DNA of 64,000 bases from Rhodobacter aestuarii (GTDB taxonomy: Bacteria; Pseudomonadota; Alphaproteobacteria; Rhodobacterales; Rhodobacteraceae): NCBI RefSeq assembly GCF_900156655.1, contig NZ_FTOG01000006.1:1-64000 (forward strand), read 5' to 3'. The notes under the pieces were generated by a model that was not told where the DNA came from, searched no databases, and was given only the letters and a program-made list of their open reading frames with translations. The translations under genes and the position numbers were made by a program. Of this stretch, positions 55,037 to 63,398 are shown in pieces; position 1 is the first letter of the stretch; every line of letters starts with the position of its first letter.

Positions 55037-55656
55037 ACAGTGACCCTTTCGGTCGACAGGCTGCCCTCATGGGCAGGACCCGCCAAATCAAATCTCCGCC
55101 CCTCGGCATGGTCCATATCGAGCAGGCAAACCGAAACGCGCTCTTCGCCGACACCGGGGCGAGATTGCAATTCAGAGGCCTCGATCAGCACCAAGGCGCC
55201 GTAATCATCAGCCATCGCGCGCAAAATCCCCGCCATCACCGCGCCCCAGCCCGGCATCCAGCCCGAGACAACCAAGGTAAACCGCCCTTGCGTCTCGCCA
55301 TTCAGACTCAGTTCCGGCAACTCAAGCCCCGGCAAGGCCATCATCGCGCGGCCCTGCAGATCATCGAGAGAAAACAAAAATTCCAGATAGTCGGCCCCCC
55401 CGAAGCGCAACAAACGCCGCAGGGATTCCGTCATCGCAAGCCAAGCGCCGATATCTTCCAAAAGCGCCTCGCGCGAGATATCGAGCACCGTTTCCGCGGC
55501 GCCTAAAAGCACCTCGGTTTGCCGATCTTCATAATCGAGCATCGCCTCAAACCCTTCCGGGGCAATGCCAATACGTTCCACCACCTCACGCCAGACCGAA
55601 CTGCCGTGATGGTTGCAAAGAAAAGACTGAATAGATTTATTGACTACGCCGAGCAT
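55033..55656 (-). CDS. H-NOX-family protein lacking heme-binding residues
   Basis: A 207-residue protein with the H-NOX start MLGVVNKSIQSFLCNHHG. In the family the heme is held by a His in LDxxH, 8 residues before a Pro, and by a Y-x-S-x-R motif. Here the first reads SLDDLQGRAMMALP (His replaced by Gln), and the second region FTLVVSGWMPG has Val, Gly and Met at the Y, S and R places. Classical heme and NO binding is therefore unlikely. It is still coupled to its cyclase partner. GGAGGG precedes the ATG. Confidence 0.85.
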   Translation of the reverse strand: MLGVVNKSIQSFLCNHHGSSVWREVVERIGIAPEGFEAMLDYEDRQTEVLLGAAETVLDISREALLEDIGAWLAMTESLRRLLRFGGADYLEFLFSLDDLQGRAMMALPGLELPELSLNGETQGRFTLVVSGWMPGWGAVMAGILRAMADDYGALVLIEASELQSRPGVGEERVSVCLLDMDHAEGRRFDLAGPAHEGSLSTERVTV

Positions 55657-55718
55657 GGGCCCTCCACGTAGTCAAAATATCGCTCCGGCCCTTAACAAAG
55701 CCCCAACAACATGGAACT

Positions 55719-55733
55719 TTTCCAAGTTGGAAA
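55719..55733. repeat. 15-bp palindrome upstream of the H-NOX gene
   Basis: TTTCCAAGTTGGAAA is a perfect inverted repeat with 7-bp arms around one G, 63-77 bp upstream of the H-NOX ATG. It could be an operator for an unidentified regulator. Confidence 0.45.
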
Positions 55734-55774
55734 TGGCTTTTTCGGCCAAAAGATTGAGCACCCTATCCGAAAGA

Positions 55775-56494
55775 TCAGCCCCGCGCGGGAGCCAAGGCGA
55801 GCCACTCGGCCAATCCGTCGATCGTCTCCAACACGACATCGGCTGCGGGCGATAGCACTTCGCGCGTAGCGGGGCCGGTCAGCACGGCGACTGCCGTCAT
55901 GCCTGCGGCACGGGCGGCGGCAAGATCATGCAGGCTATCGCCCACCATCGCCACCCGGTCGGGCGCAACCCCCACCGCTGCGGCAAAAGCCAAAAGCGGC
56001 CCCGGTTCGGGCTTGGCGCCATGACCACTGTCATAACCGACGATGAAATCGAACAAGGCTTCGACTCCCTCACGCTGGAGTTGAAGCCTTGCAGAAGCCT
56101 CGCTATCGTTGGTTGCGACGCCAAGCCGCAACCCTGACGTGCACAGATCCCCAAGGCAGCGGGGCAGGTCCACCGCCGGAACTTGGGGCGCTTCAAGCGC
56201 CGCCGCTTCCAATTCTGCGACCAGATCGGGGGCCGTCCGGCCCGGCAAATGCGGCAGCATCAGCGCCGCCACCTCAGACACTGTTCCGGCGATCACGGGG
56301 GAATGACGGTGAAAACAGCCCGCCGCCAAATCATAGCCCAAGGCCTCGGCCAGCCGTTCTGTGCGAGGCTGGTCGCCCTCCGCAAGACGGATCAAAAGTG
56401 CCCGCGCCCACGCGCCCCACGTCGCTTCAAAATCGAAAAGTGTGCCGTCCTTGTCGAACAGGATCGCTTCAATATCAGCCACTTGAACCCTCAC
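55775..56494 (-). CDS. HAD-family phosphatase (phosphoglycolate phosphatase-like)
   Basis: A 239-residue HAD hydrolase: motif I FDKDGTLFD near residue 12, motif II VATND, motif III KPEPGPLL, and motif IV MVGDSLHDL. The GTG at 56494 overlaps the stop of the DUF3572 gene by 4 bp, and a TTG two codons upstream is possible. The substrate is unknown. Confidence 0.87.
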   Translation of the reverse strand: MRVQVADIEAILFDKDGTLFDFEATWGAWARALLIRLAEGDQPRTERLAEALGYDLAAGCFHRHSPVIAGTVSEVAALMLPHLPGRTAPDLVAELEAAALEAPQVPAVDLPRCLGDLCTSGLRLGVATNDSEASARLQLQREGVEALFDFIVGYDSGHGAKPEPGPLLAFAAAVGVAPDRVAMVGDSLHDLAAARAAGMTAVAVLTGPATREVLSPAADVVLETIDGLAEWLALAPARG

Positions 56495-56769
56495 GTCCAA
56501 TTCATGCCCGCAGGGCCTTCAAGCCGCGCTGCGGCTGCCACCAACTCCTCTGGCGCCACGCCCAAAGCACTTGCACAGGCGCGCACCCAATCATCTTCGC
56601 GCATCACATGCGCCAGCACCGCGCGCTGCATCTCCACCCGTTGCGCCTCGGCGCGCACCTGCGCAGCGTCGGCCCCGCTGATGCCCAGAAAGGCCTGCCA
56701 AACCGGATCCTCGCTTGCCATCCAACCAAGCGCCCGGATCGCAAGAATTTGTGCTGAATTTTCGTCCAA
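56491..56769 (-). CDS. DUF3572 family protein
   Basis: A 92-residue helical protein (ILAIRALGWMASEDPVW...) of the small DUF3572 family of alphaproteobacteria, always of unknown function. It is coupled to the HAD gene and divergent from pleD. Confidence 0.8.
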   Translation of the reverse strand: MDENSAQILAIRALGWMASEDPVWQAFLGISGADAAQVRAEAQRVEMQRAVLAHVMREDDWVRACASALGVAPEELVAAAARLEGPAGMNWT

Positions 56770-56862
56770 AGCGCTACTCCTGCGAAAAGTGAAAGGATTT
56801 GTTAACCTTTCCTAAGGCATGATAAAGTTGCAATCGAGCATGTGGAAGGAGAACAAAGGTTC

Positions 56863-58263
56863 ATGGCAGGAAAAGTCCTGATCGTGGACGATGTCGCAAC
56901 GAACCGGATCGTGTTGAAGGTGAAGCTTTCGGGCGCCCGATACGAGACGATTCAGGCTGGCACCGGCGCGCAGGCTCTGCGTCTTGTGGCGCAAGAGAGC
57001 CCCGACCTGATCTTGCTGGATGTGCAATTGCCCGACATGAGCGGGATCGATGTCTGCCGTCGGCTGAAATCTGACCCGGCCACTGCGCATCTGCCGGTGA
57101 TTGTCGTTACCGCGTTCCCCACCCCCGAAATTCGGCTTGAGGCGCTGCGCAGCGGCGCGGATGACTTCATCACCAAACCCTTCGAAGAACTGACCCTGCT
57201 CGCCCGGTTGCGCTCGCTGATGCGGATGCGCGAAACCGATGAAGAACTGCGGATGCGCGAAAACACCTGCCACGAGTTGGGCTTTGCCGAAGCCCCACCG
57301 GCAGAGTTCGAGCAGCCCGCGCGGATCGGCCTTGTCGCCCGCGACCGCGAAACCTGCGTGGCTTGGAAAAACGCGATGCTGCGGTATCTGCCGAATGATC
57401 TGTTGCGGGTGCTTGATTATCAAACCGCGCTCTCCGCCGCCGCCGAAAGCCCGCCGCCCGATGCCTATGTGATTGCCGCCGATCTGGCCCGCCCCGGCGA
57501 GGGATTGCGGCTGATGTCGGAACTGCGCTCGCGTGCGGGCTCGCGCCATTCGGTGATTTGCGTGGCGGTGCGCGATGCGGCGCGCGAAACCTCTGCCGTG
57601 GCGCTGGACCTTGGCGCTTCTGACCTGACGCCTGCCGGGCTGGCCGAGCCGGCCTTCGCTGAAGAGGCGGCCCTACGGCTTACCGCCCATATCGCGCGCA
57701 AACGCCGCCATGACCGGCAGCGCGAGCGCGTGGCCGATGGGCTGCGGCTTGCGCTCGTGGACCCGCTCACCGGGCTTTACAACCGCCGCTATGCAATGCC
57801 GCATGTGACCCGGCTTGCGGAACGCTCGCGGCTTTCGGGGCGCAATTTCGCAGTGATGGTGCTCGATCTGGACCGCTTCAAATCGGTCAATGACACCTAT
57901 GGCCATGCTGCGGGTGATGCGGTGCTGATCGAGGTCGCGCGCAGGCTCAGTGCGAACCTGCGGCAGGTTGATCTTGTTGCCCGTGTAGGCGGCGAAGAAT
58001 TCTTGGTCGCCATGCCTGAATGCACCCTCGAAGGGGCGCGGATCGTGGCAGAGCGGCTGTGCCGTGTGATGGAAGAGCGGCCATTTGATCTGCCGGGCGG
58101 CGTTACGCTTGATCTCACCGTCTCGATCGGCCTCGCCCTTGGCGGCGGTGGATCGGAAAACACCAGCATCGACCAGGTGATCCATGAGGCCGATTACGCG
58201 CTGATGGGATCCAAGGCCGAAGGGCGCAATCAAGTGACTATCTTTCAACGCGGCGCGGCCTGA
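56863..58263 (+). CDS. pleD: PleD-type response regulator/diguanylate cyclase
   Basis: A 466-residue protein with two receiver domains and a GGDEF domain. The first receiver is intact (VDDVATN, phospho-acceptor Asp in LILLDVQLPDM, Lys in FITKPFEE). The second, residues 150-290, lacks the acidic triad. The GGDEF domain reads ARVGGEEF with an RQVD inhibitory site just before. ATG 56863 (MAGKVLIVDD) is preferred to the ATG at 56842. Confidence 0.93.
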   Translation: MAGKVLIVDDVATNRIVLKVKLSGARYETIQAGTGAQALRLVAQESPDLILLDVQLPDMSGIDVCRRLKSDPATAHLPVIVVTAFPTPEIRLEALRSGADDFITKPFEELTLLARLRSLMRMRETDEELRMRENTCHELGFAEAPPAEFEQPARIGLVARDRETCVAWKNAMLRYLPNDLLRVLDYQTALSAAAESPPPDAYVIAADLARPGEGLRLMSELRSRAGSRHSVICVAVRDAARETSAVALDLGASDLTPAGLAEPAFAEEAALRLTAHIARKRRHDRQRERVADGLRLALVDPLTGLYNRRYAMPHVTRLAERSRLSGRNFAVMVLDLDRFKSVNDTYGHAAGDAVLIEVARRLSANLRQVDLVARVGGEEFLVAMPECTLEGARIVAERLCRVMEERPFDLPGGVTLDLTVSIGLALGGGGSENTSIDQVIHEADYALMGSKAEGRNQVTIFQRGAA

Positions 58264-58285
58264 ACACAGCCCAAAACCGAATGGC

Positions 58286-58315
58286 AAAACCCGGCACAAG
58301 GCCGGGTTTTCTTTT
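58286..58315 (+). terminator. terminator of pleD
   Basis: AAAACCCGGC ACAAG GCCGGGTTTT then CTTTTG, a compact hairpin with a T-run 23 bp after the pleD stop. The A-run on the left would let it serve the minus strand as well. Confidence 0.88.
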
Positions 58316-58331
58316 GCATGAAGCGATGTGC

Positions 58332-58898
58332 TTAATCCGCCGGGCGGCGGCGCTCGCGCCAATCCTCGCGGCGTTCGTCCAAACGGCGCTGGAACCGCTC
58401 AACACCGCGCTGCATGCGATCTGCAAAAGCGGCGCGCTCCTCATCGCTCATCGCCGCAATGCGTGACAGCATCACTTGTTCGCCCATTTCGATCCGTTCG
58501 AGCGTGCGGGCGCGCATCTCCGTCAGCACCCCATGCAACGCCGCTTCGTCATAGGGCTGGGCGCGCAGGGCGGCATCCAACCGCTCAAAATCTGACCGCA
58601 TCTGCCCCTGCATCGCCCCAAAATCGCGGCCTTGGCCCTCTGCTGCCCGGCGCATCTCGATCCGGTCTTCGCGGGTGAAGGCGCCGCCCAACGGGCCAAA
58701 GCTCAGCTGATCGGGGCCATCGCGATCCAGCACGCGCGGCGGCGGTTCGCCCCGCATATGGCCAATCACCCCGCCCGCGACGACGCCAATGACCAAAAAG
58801 TTCAGCACCAGCGACAGGATGAAAACCACCTTCGTGCCGCCGCGCAGCCGCCCTTGCGTCCCTGCGGGCGTCGGGGTTTGTTCTGTTTCGTTTGTCAT
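58332..58898 (-). CDS. periplasmic heavy-metal sensor-like protein
   Basis: A 188-residue protein with one N-terminal membrane span (VVFILSLVLNFLVIGVVAGGVIG) and a helical, Arg/Glu/Met-rich periplasmic domain like CnrX/CpxP-type sensors. It follows a sigma factor and a putative anti-sigma gene on the same strand, suggesting a CnrX-like role, although no specific metal ligands stand out. Confidence 0.72.
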   Translation of the reverse strand: MTNETEQTPTPAGTQGRLRGGTKVVFILSLVLNFLVIGVVAGGVIGHMRGEPPPRVLDRDGPDQLSFGPLGGAFTREDRIEMRRAAEGQGRDFGAMQGQMRSDFERLDAALRAQPYDEAALHGVLTEMRARTLERIEMGEQVMLSRIAAMSDEERAAFADRMQRGVERFQRRLDERREDWRERRRPAD

Positions 58899-58907
58899 AC
58901 CAACCCC

Positions 58908-59339
58908 TTAGTCCATCAGCGCCAAAGCCAGAATATCGGCGTCATTGAGATAGTTTTCTTCGGCGCTGGCCGAAGCGACCACCGTGCTTTGCAGCCCCAT
59001 CGACTGCATCAGGCTGGGTGCTTGGGCCAAGCCGATCCAAAGCCCGGCCACGGTGGCCGTGGCCATGCCCCCTGCCATACCGCCAAGCGCCCCCCAGCCG
59101 CCGAACGCAGCGGCAAGCGTCGCGACAAGGCCGCGCTTTTGCGATGTCTGACGCCGGGCAACAAGGGCAGCCAATGCGGCAGCCTCGGCCTCTCGCCGTT
59201 CTGTGGCGATCACTTCGGCTTGCAGCGCCATTTGTGTCAAAAACGCGGGCTCGGGCTCGGGCGCCGCGTCACGCGCAGCGGTGAAAAAGGCCTCAAGCCC
59301 CTCAAAATCCCGGTCATTGTCGTCGTGCATTTTAGTCAT
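58908..59339 (-). CDS. putative anti-sigma factor
   Basis: A protein of about 143 residues with a soluble acidic N-terminus, a glycine-rich hydrophobic segment near residues 80-105 (GGWGALGGMAGGMATATVAG) and a short periplasmic end. The start is either ATG 59339, overlapping the sigma gene, or ATG 59330. Its position between a sigma gene and a periplasmic sensor gene suggests it holds the sigma factor at the membrane. Confidence 0.65.
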   Translation of the reverse strand: MTKMHDDNDRDFEGLEAFFTAARDAAPEPEPAFLTQMALQAEVIATERREAEAAALAALVARRQTSQKRGLVATLAAAFGGWGALGGMAGGMATATVAGLWIGLAQAPSLMQSMGLQSTVVASASAEENYLNDADILALALMD

Positions 59340-59916
59340 GCCCATAACCCAATTCCTCCCGCCGTTCCGCCAAAAGTGCGGCAAGCGCCCGCTTGCCGCG
59401 CGCGGTCAGGCTTTCCACCGCCTCCACCCCGATCTCCATCGCCTCGGCGATTTCGGGGTTCGACAGCCCTTCTAAGTGGCGCAACACCACTGCCTGCCGC
59501 TGCCGGGCAGGCAATTGCGCGAGCGCCATTTCAAGCGCCGCCGCGCGGTCATGCGCAATCAGCCCCTCAAGGGCCGAAGCCGCGCCATCGGCGACCTCGG
59601 GCGCTTCATCGAGCCCCACACCACGCCGCCGCCGTAAACGGTCGGTCGCAAGGTTGGTGGTGACCCGATAGATCCAAGTGGACACTTTGGCCTCGCCGGT
59701 GCGCCATTCAGGGGCGATTTTCCACAGCCGCAGCATCGCTTCTTGCGCCAAATCCTCGGCCTCGGTGCGATCACCGAGCATCCGAAACGCGACCCGAAAC
59801 GCCACCGGGCCAAGCCGCGCCACCAGCGCACGCGCGGCGGCCCCATCGCCGTTGCCGTAAAGCACCAGCAGGGCCTCGTCGCTCAATTCGCTTTGCGCAT
59901 CGAATGCCATATCCAT
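59332..59916 (-). CDS. ECF-type RNA polymerase sigma factor
   Basis: A 194-residue sigma-70 family protein with region 2 (GDRTEAEDLAQEAMLRLWK) and region 4 (LPARQRQAVVLRHLEGLSN...EIAEAMEIGVEAVES). No region 1.1 or 3 is present, typical of ECF sigma factors. Its target promoters are unknown. Confidence 0.9.
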   Translation of the reverse strand: MDMAFDAQSELSDEALLVLYGNGDGAAARALVARLGPVAFRVAFRMLGDRTEAEDLAQEAMLRLWKIAPEWRTGEAKVSTWIYRVTTNLATDRLRRRRGVGLDEAPEVADGAASALEGLIAHDRAAALEMALAQLPARQRQAVVLRHLEGLSNPEIAEAMEIGVEAVESLTARGKRALAALLAERREELGYGHD

Positions 59917-59960
59917 CGTTCCATTGGCCTAGCGCGGATCGTGCTTTGCCGCAATGCGTG

Positions 59961-59988
59961 GGCGCGGCCCCAAACGCGGGGCCGCGCC
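59961..59988 (-). other. stem-loop between the EF-hand and sigma genes
   Basis: GGCGCGGCCCC and GGGGCCGCGCC make a perfect 11-bp stem with a 6-nt loop, just after the EF-hand gene stop and 44 bp before the sigma start. With no T-run, it may be a 3' stabiliser or an attenuator of the sigma operon. Confidence 0.5.
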
Positions 59989-59998
59989 CAATGAGGCG

Positions 59999-60631
59999 TT
60001 ACTGCCCAAAATTGAACCAACGACGGTCATCACGGTCGCGGTCCCCGCGCCAGTCGTGCCGATCCCGACGGTCATCCCCGCCCCGGTCAAAACGGTCTTT
60101 CATCCGGGCTTCGGCCATCCGTAACTCTTCGGTGCTAACCGCGCCATCATTGTCCCGGTCCAGCCGGTCAAAGATGCGCGTGGGCAGCGGCGGGCTGGCC
60201 AACTCGGCAGCGGAAAGTTTGCCATCGCCATCGCTGTCTTGCGCGGCGATGCGGTCTTTCACCCGCGCCGCAACCCGGTCTTCGATCTGCACCATCTCGG
60301 CGGCAACCAATTCCTCGGCGCTCAACAGCCCGTCGCCATCGGTGTCCATTGCTTTCGCTGTGGCGGCACGCTTCGCTTCAATCTCGGCCAAGGTCACTTT
60401 ACCATCCCCGTCGGCATCGAAGCTTTTCAGATCAAAGCGCGGGAACGGGCCCGAGACCATATCCATCGGGCCGGGCCCCGGCGCCGGCGGCGCGGGCGGC
60501 GCAGCTTGCACCATGCCAGCCTCGGGCGCAGGCGGCGGCGCGTCTTGCGCAAACACCGGCAAAGCCCCCAAGGCCACGCTTGTCGCGAGGGCGGCAATCA
60601 TCGTCTTGGTCAAAGCAGATTTCATCTTCAT
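59999..60631 (-). CDS. secreted EF-hand calcium-binding protein
   Basis: A 210-residue protein with a signal peptide (MIAALATSVALGALPVFA, cleavage near residue 28) and a proline-rich linker. Four EF-hand loops follow: DADGDGKVTLAE, DTDGDGLLSAEE, DSDGDGKLSAAE and DRDNDGAVSTEE. The C-terminus is very rich in Asp and Arg (RDRHDWRGDRDRDDRR). It lies upstream of the sigma operon in the same direction. Confidence 0.87.
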   Translation of the reverse strand: MKMKSALTKTMIAALATSVALGALPVFAQDAPPPAPEAGMVQAAPPAPPAPGPGPMDMVSGPFPRFDLKSFDADGDGKVTLAEIEAKRAATAKAMDTDGDGLLSAEELVAAEMVQIEDRVAARVKDRIAAQDSDGDGKLSAAELASPPLPTRIFDRLDRDNDGAVSTEELRMAEARMKDRFDRGGDDRRDRHDWRGDRDRDDRRWFNFGQ

Positions 60632-60786
60632 TCTCCTGTTCGCGCACGGCTTTTGGCCGTTTGATGCAAGAGAAACGGGCGAGCCTTGCGCTTCCGTCGC
60701 CCCTTCACGCGCCCGTGACGTGACACAGGCTCTTTTTTCGCGCGCCGCACCCGGCTAGGCTATCCCATCCAAGGGAGTAAGGCTTG

Positions 60787-61464
60787 ATGAGCATAGATAA
60801 ATCTGCCCTGCGCGACGCCGCCACTTTGGTGGTTTTGCGCCGCGATCTGCCCGATGGCCCCGCCGTTTTGATGGGGATGCGCGGCGCAGGCGCGGCCTTC
60901 ATGCCGTCGAAATACGTCTTTCCGGGCGGGGCGCGCGATGCGGGAGACAGTAATATTGCGCTTGCCGCCCCCTTGCCCGAGACCTGCGCCAAACGGCTGG
61001 CACAAGAGACCGAGGCCGATCTTGGCCCCGCACTTGCCGTCACCGCAATCCGTGAGTTGTGGGAGGAAACCGGGCTCATCTTGGGTACGCCCGGTACGTG
61101 GCAGGGCGATATCCCCACAGATTGGGCGGGTTTTGCCGCCACCGGCCATCGCCCTTCGGCAGCGGGGCTGCGGTTTTTCTTTCGCGCCATTACTCCGCCG
61201 GGTCGCCCGCGCCGCTTTGATGCGCGGTTCTTTTTGGTCGAGGCGTCCGAACTCGCCTCCGACCCCGATGATTTCAGCCGCGCTTGTGATGAGCTGAGCC
61301 ATTTGCATTGGGTGTCGCTACCGCAAGCGCGCGCGCTCAACCTGCCCTTCATCACCGAGGTGGTGCTCGCCGAGGTTGAGGCGCAATTGACGAGCGGCCC
61401 GCCTGCAACGATCCCGTTTTTTGACAATCGTGGGCCAAGAGCCACCTTCGCGCGGCTGGGGTAG
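60787..61464 (+). CDS. NUDIX hydrolase
   Basis: A 225-residue NUDIX-fold protein whose box includes AVTAIRELWEETGLIL near residue 88, preceded by FPGGARDAGD. The glycine loop and box are split by an insertion of about 25 residues, as in the NUDT7/8-like CoA or NUDT19-like group. The ATG at 60787 has AAGG 6 nt upstream. The substrate is unknown. Confidence 0.85.
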   Translation: MSIDKSALRDAATLVVLRRDLPDGPAVLMGMRGAGAAFMPSKYVFPGGARDAGDSNIALAAPLPETCAKRLAQETEADLGPALAVTAIRELWEETGLILGTPGTWQGDIPTDWAGFAATGHRPSAAGLRFFFRAITPPGRPRRFDARFFLVEASELASDPDDFSRACDELSHLHWVSLPQARALNLPFITEVVLAEVEAQLTSGPPATIPFFDNRGPRATFARLG

Positions 61465-61482
61465 TGTGAGGCTGGGGTAGGA

Positions 61483-61983
61483 TCAGCGCCCGATACGGCT
61501 CAGATCATAGCCGTTGAAATCCAGCACCTCGCGCGCGGCGGCAATCAGATCGCCCCGCGCCATGCCGGGGCGGGTGAGCACCATCCCCCAATTGCCCGCA
61601 GGCGTCCCAAGCGCAGCCACGCGATAATCTTGATCGACCCAGAGCACAAAAATCGGCTCTTTCGCGAAGCCCTGCGTTGGGCTGAGCCGTGCGCCCGGCC
61701 CGGTCAGCACCGCGCGCCCTTCGAGCACCGCAGGCACGGGGCCGGTGCAATCAATCCCCGAAAGCGCGTAGGCGCCCGCGCCATGCAATTTCCAGCTTTG
61801 CTGCGCACCGGCACAGCCCCGCGTGGCGGATTGCGCCACGACCCAATCGCCCGCGAACCGCGCCGGGTCAAAAAGCGCCGCCGAAGAAATCATCTTGTCC
61901 GGATCGCGCAGGCTTGGCTGGGGGGCGGCCATGCAGCCACCCAAGAGGGCGATGATGCTTAGGCCCACCGCTATTCGATGCAT
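61483..61983 (-). CDS. lipocalin-like lipoprotein
   Basis: A 166-residue protein with a lipobox LLGGC (Cys17) after a short signal peptide. The mature part (FAGDWVVAQS, GMVLTRPG, FNGYDLSRI) resembles bacterial lipocalins of the Blc group. It overlaps the upstream lipoprotein gene by 13 bp. Confidence 0.78.
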   Translation of the reverse strand: MHRIAVGLSIIALLGGCMAAPQPSLRDPDKMISSAALFDPARFAGDWVVAQSATRGCAGAQQSWKLHGAGAYALSGIDCTGPVPAVLEGRAVLTGPGARLSPTQGFAKEPIFVLWVDQDYRVAALGTPAGNWGMVLTRPGMARGDLIAAAREVLDFNGYDLSRIGR

Positions 61984-62318
61984 TCGGTCCCCCGCAGGCC
62001 CGTGCTGGACAGCACTTCATTGCACCCCAAAAGCGGTTTGGCGGGCGCACAGGTCATGGAGCGCGCCAGACAAGCGCCTTCACAATCCGTGCTTGCCCGA
62101 CAAGACCGCCCGGCATCCTTGGTACGGGTCACGCAATATTGCGCACCGCCAAGGCTTGCCCATTGGCCGCCACCCGCTTCGCATAGCCCCTTGTCACGCG
62201 CGACGGCGGCGGCCCCCACTGGTGGCAAGGGGGGCGGGTCGTCCGCCCCCGGTTTGCAGGCAGCCAAAAGAACCGCTAGCCCCAAAAGGGCGATTTTAGA
62301 ACGGCATCGGATGGGCAT
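61971..62318 (-). CDS. cysteine-rich lipoprotein of unknown function
   Basis: A 115-residue protein with the lipobox LLAAC near residue 21 and eight further cysteines in the mature part, probably disulfide-bonded. ATG 62318 (MPIRCRSKIALLG) starts 22 bp inside the end of the aldo-keto reductase gene. I do not recognise the family. Confidence 0.7.
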   Translation of the reverse strand: MPIRCRSKIALLGLAVLLAACKPGADDPPPLPPVGAAAVARDKGLCEAGGGQWASLGGAQYCVTRTKDAGRSCRASTDCEGACLARSMTCAPAKPLLGCNEVLSSTGLRGTECIE

Positions 62319-63342
62319 GATGCACCCGGTCAATCTCTGCCAGCAGCGCTTTATCGAGCGCCATCCCCGCCGCATCGAGCGACTTTTCAAGCTGCGCAAT
62401 CGAGGTGGCGCCGATGATCGGCACAATCGGGAAGGGGCGGCCCAGCGTCCAAGCAATCGCCATCGTCACAGGGTCCAGCCCAGCGTCACGCGCAAGCGCC
62501 ACGTAAAGATCGGCCACTTCAAAGGCGCGCGGGTTCGACCGCCCACCGAGTTCGCGCACGATCGCGCGGCGCGAGCCCTCGGGCACGGCTCCGCCGGAAT
62601 ACTTCCCGCTCAACATGCCCGTCGCGAGCGGCGAATAGGCCAATAGCGTCACGCCTTCATGCACGCCCAGTTCGGCCAGATCGGTATCGTAGAGCCGATA
62701 CATCAACGAATATTCGTTCTGAATGGCAGAGACGCGCGGCCCATGCCCGGCTTCGGCTAACCGAATGAACTCCATCGTGCCCCAAGCGCTGTCATTCGAC
62801 AGACCGAAATGGCCAATCTTGCCCTCGCCGCGCAGGCTGGCGAGCGCCTCAAGGCAGGCGGTCATATTGTCTTCGATTTCGGCTTTGCCGGGCTGCTTGG
62901 AGGGATCAAACTTCCAGTTTTGCCGGAAGTGATACCCGCCCCGGTTCGGCCAGTGGAATTGGTAAAGGTCGATATGGTCCGTTTGCAGCCGCTTGAGCGA
63001 GCCTTCCACCGCCACCCGGATCGATGCAGGCGTGATCGGGCCGCCATCGCGCACCGCTTTCATGCCATCGCCCGCAATTTTCGTGGCCAGTACCACATCT
63101 TTGCGCCGCCCGGTTTTGGCAAACCACGTGCCAATGATCTCTTCGGTGCGGCCCACGGTTTCTGCGCTGATCGGGTTGACCGGATAAACCTCGGCGGTGT
63201 CGATGAAATTCACCCCCCGGTCAAGCGCGCAATCAATCTGCGCATGGCCCTCGGCTTCGGTGTTTTGCGTGCCCCAAGTCATTGAGCCAAGGCAGATTTC
63301 GCTCACCATCACGCCGGTCCGGCCCAGTTCCACTTTCCGCAT
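62296..63342 (-). CDS. aldo/keto reductase (Tas-like)
   Basis: A 348-residue NADPH-dependent TIM-barrel oxidoreductase. The catalytic Asp and Tyr are in FIDTAEVYP near residue 48, the Lys in LATKIAGDG, and the His in YQFHWPNRG. The start MRKVELGRTG follows GGGAAG. The best match by memory is the Tas group; the physiological substrate is unknown. Confidence 0.88.
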   Translation of the reverse strand: MRKVELGRTGVMVSEICLGSMTWGTQNTEAEGHAQIDCALDRGVNFIDTAEVYPVNPISAETVGRTEEIIGTWFAKTGRRKDVVLATKIAGDGMKAVRDGGPITPASIRVAVEGSLKRLQTDHIDLYQFHWPNRGGYHFRQNWKFDPSKQPGKAEIEDNMTACLEALASLRGEGKIGHFGLSNDSAWGTMEFIRLAEAGHGPRVSAIQNEYSLMYRLYDTDLAELGVHEGVTLLAYSPLATGMLSGKYSGGAVPEGSRRAIVRELGGRSNPRAFEVADLYVALARDAGLDPVTMAIAWTLGRPFPIVPIIGATSIAQLEKSLDAAGMALDKALLAEIDRVHHAHPMPF

Positions 63343-63398
63343 GTCTTCCCTTTCCGTTAGCGCGCACAAAGTGCCACAGCCGGGCGCGCTTTAAAACC

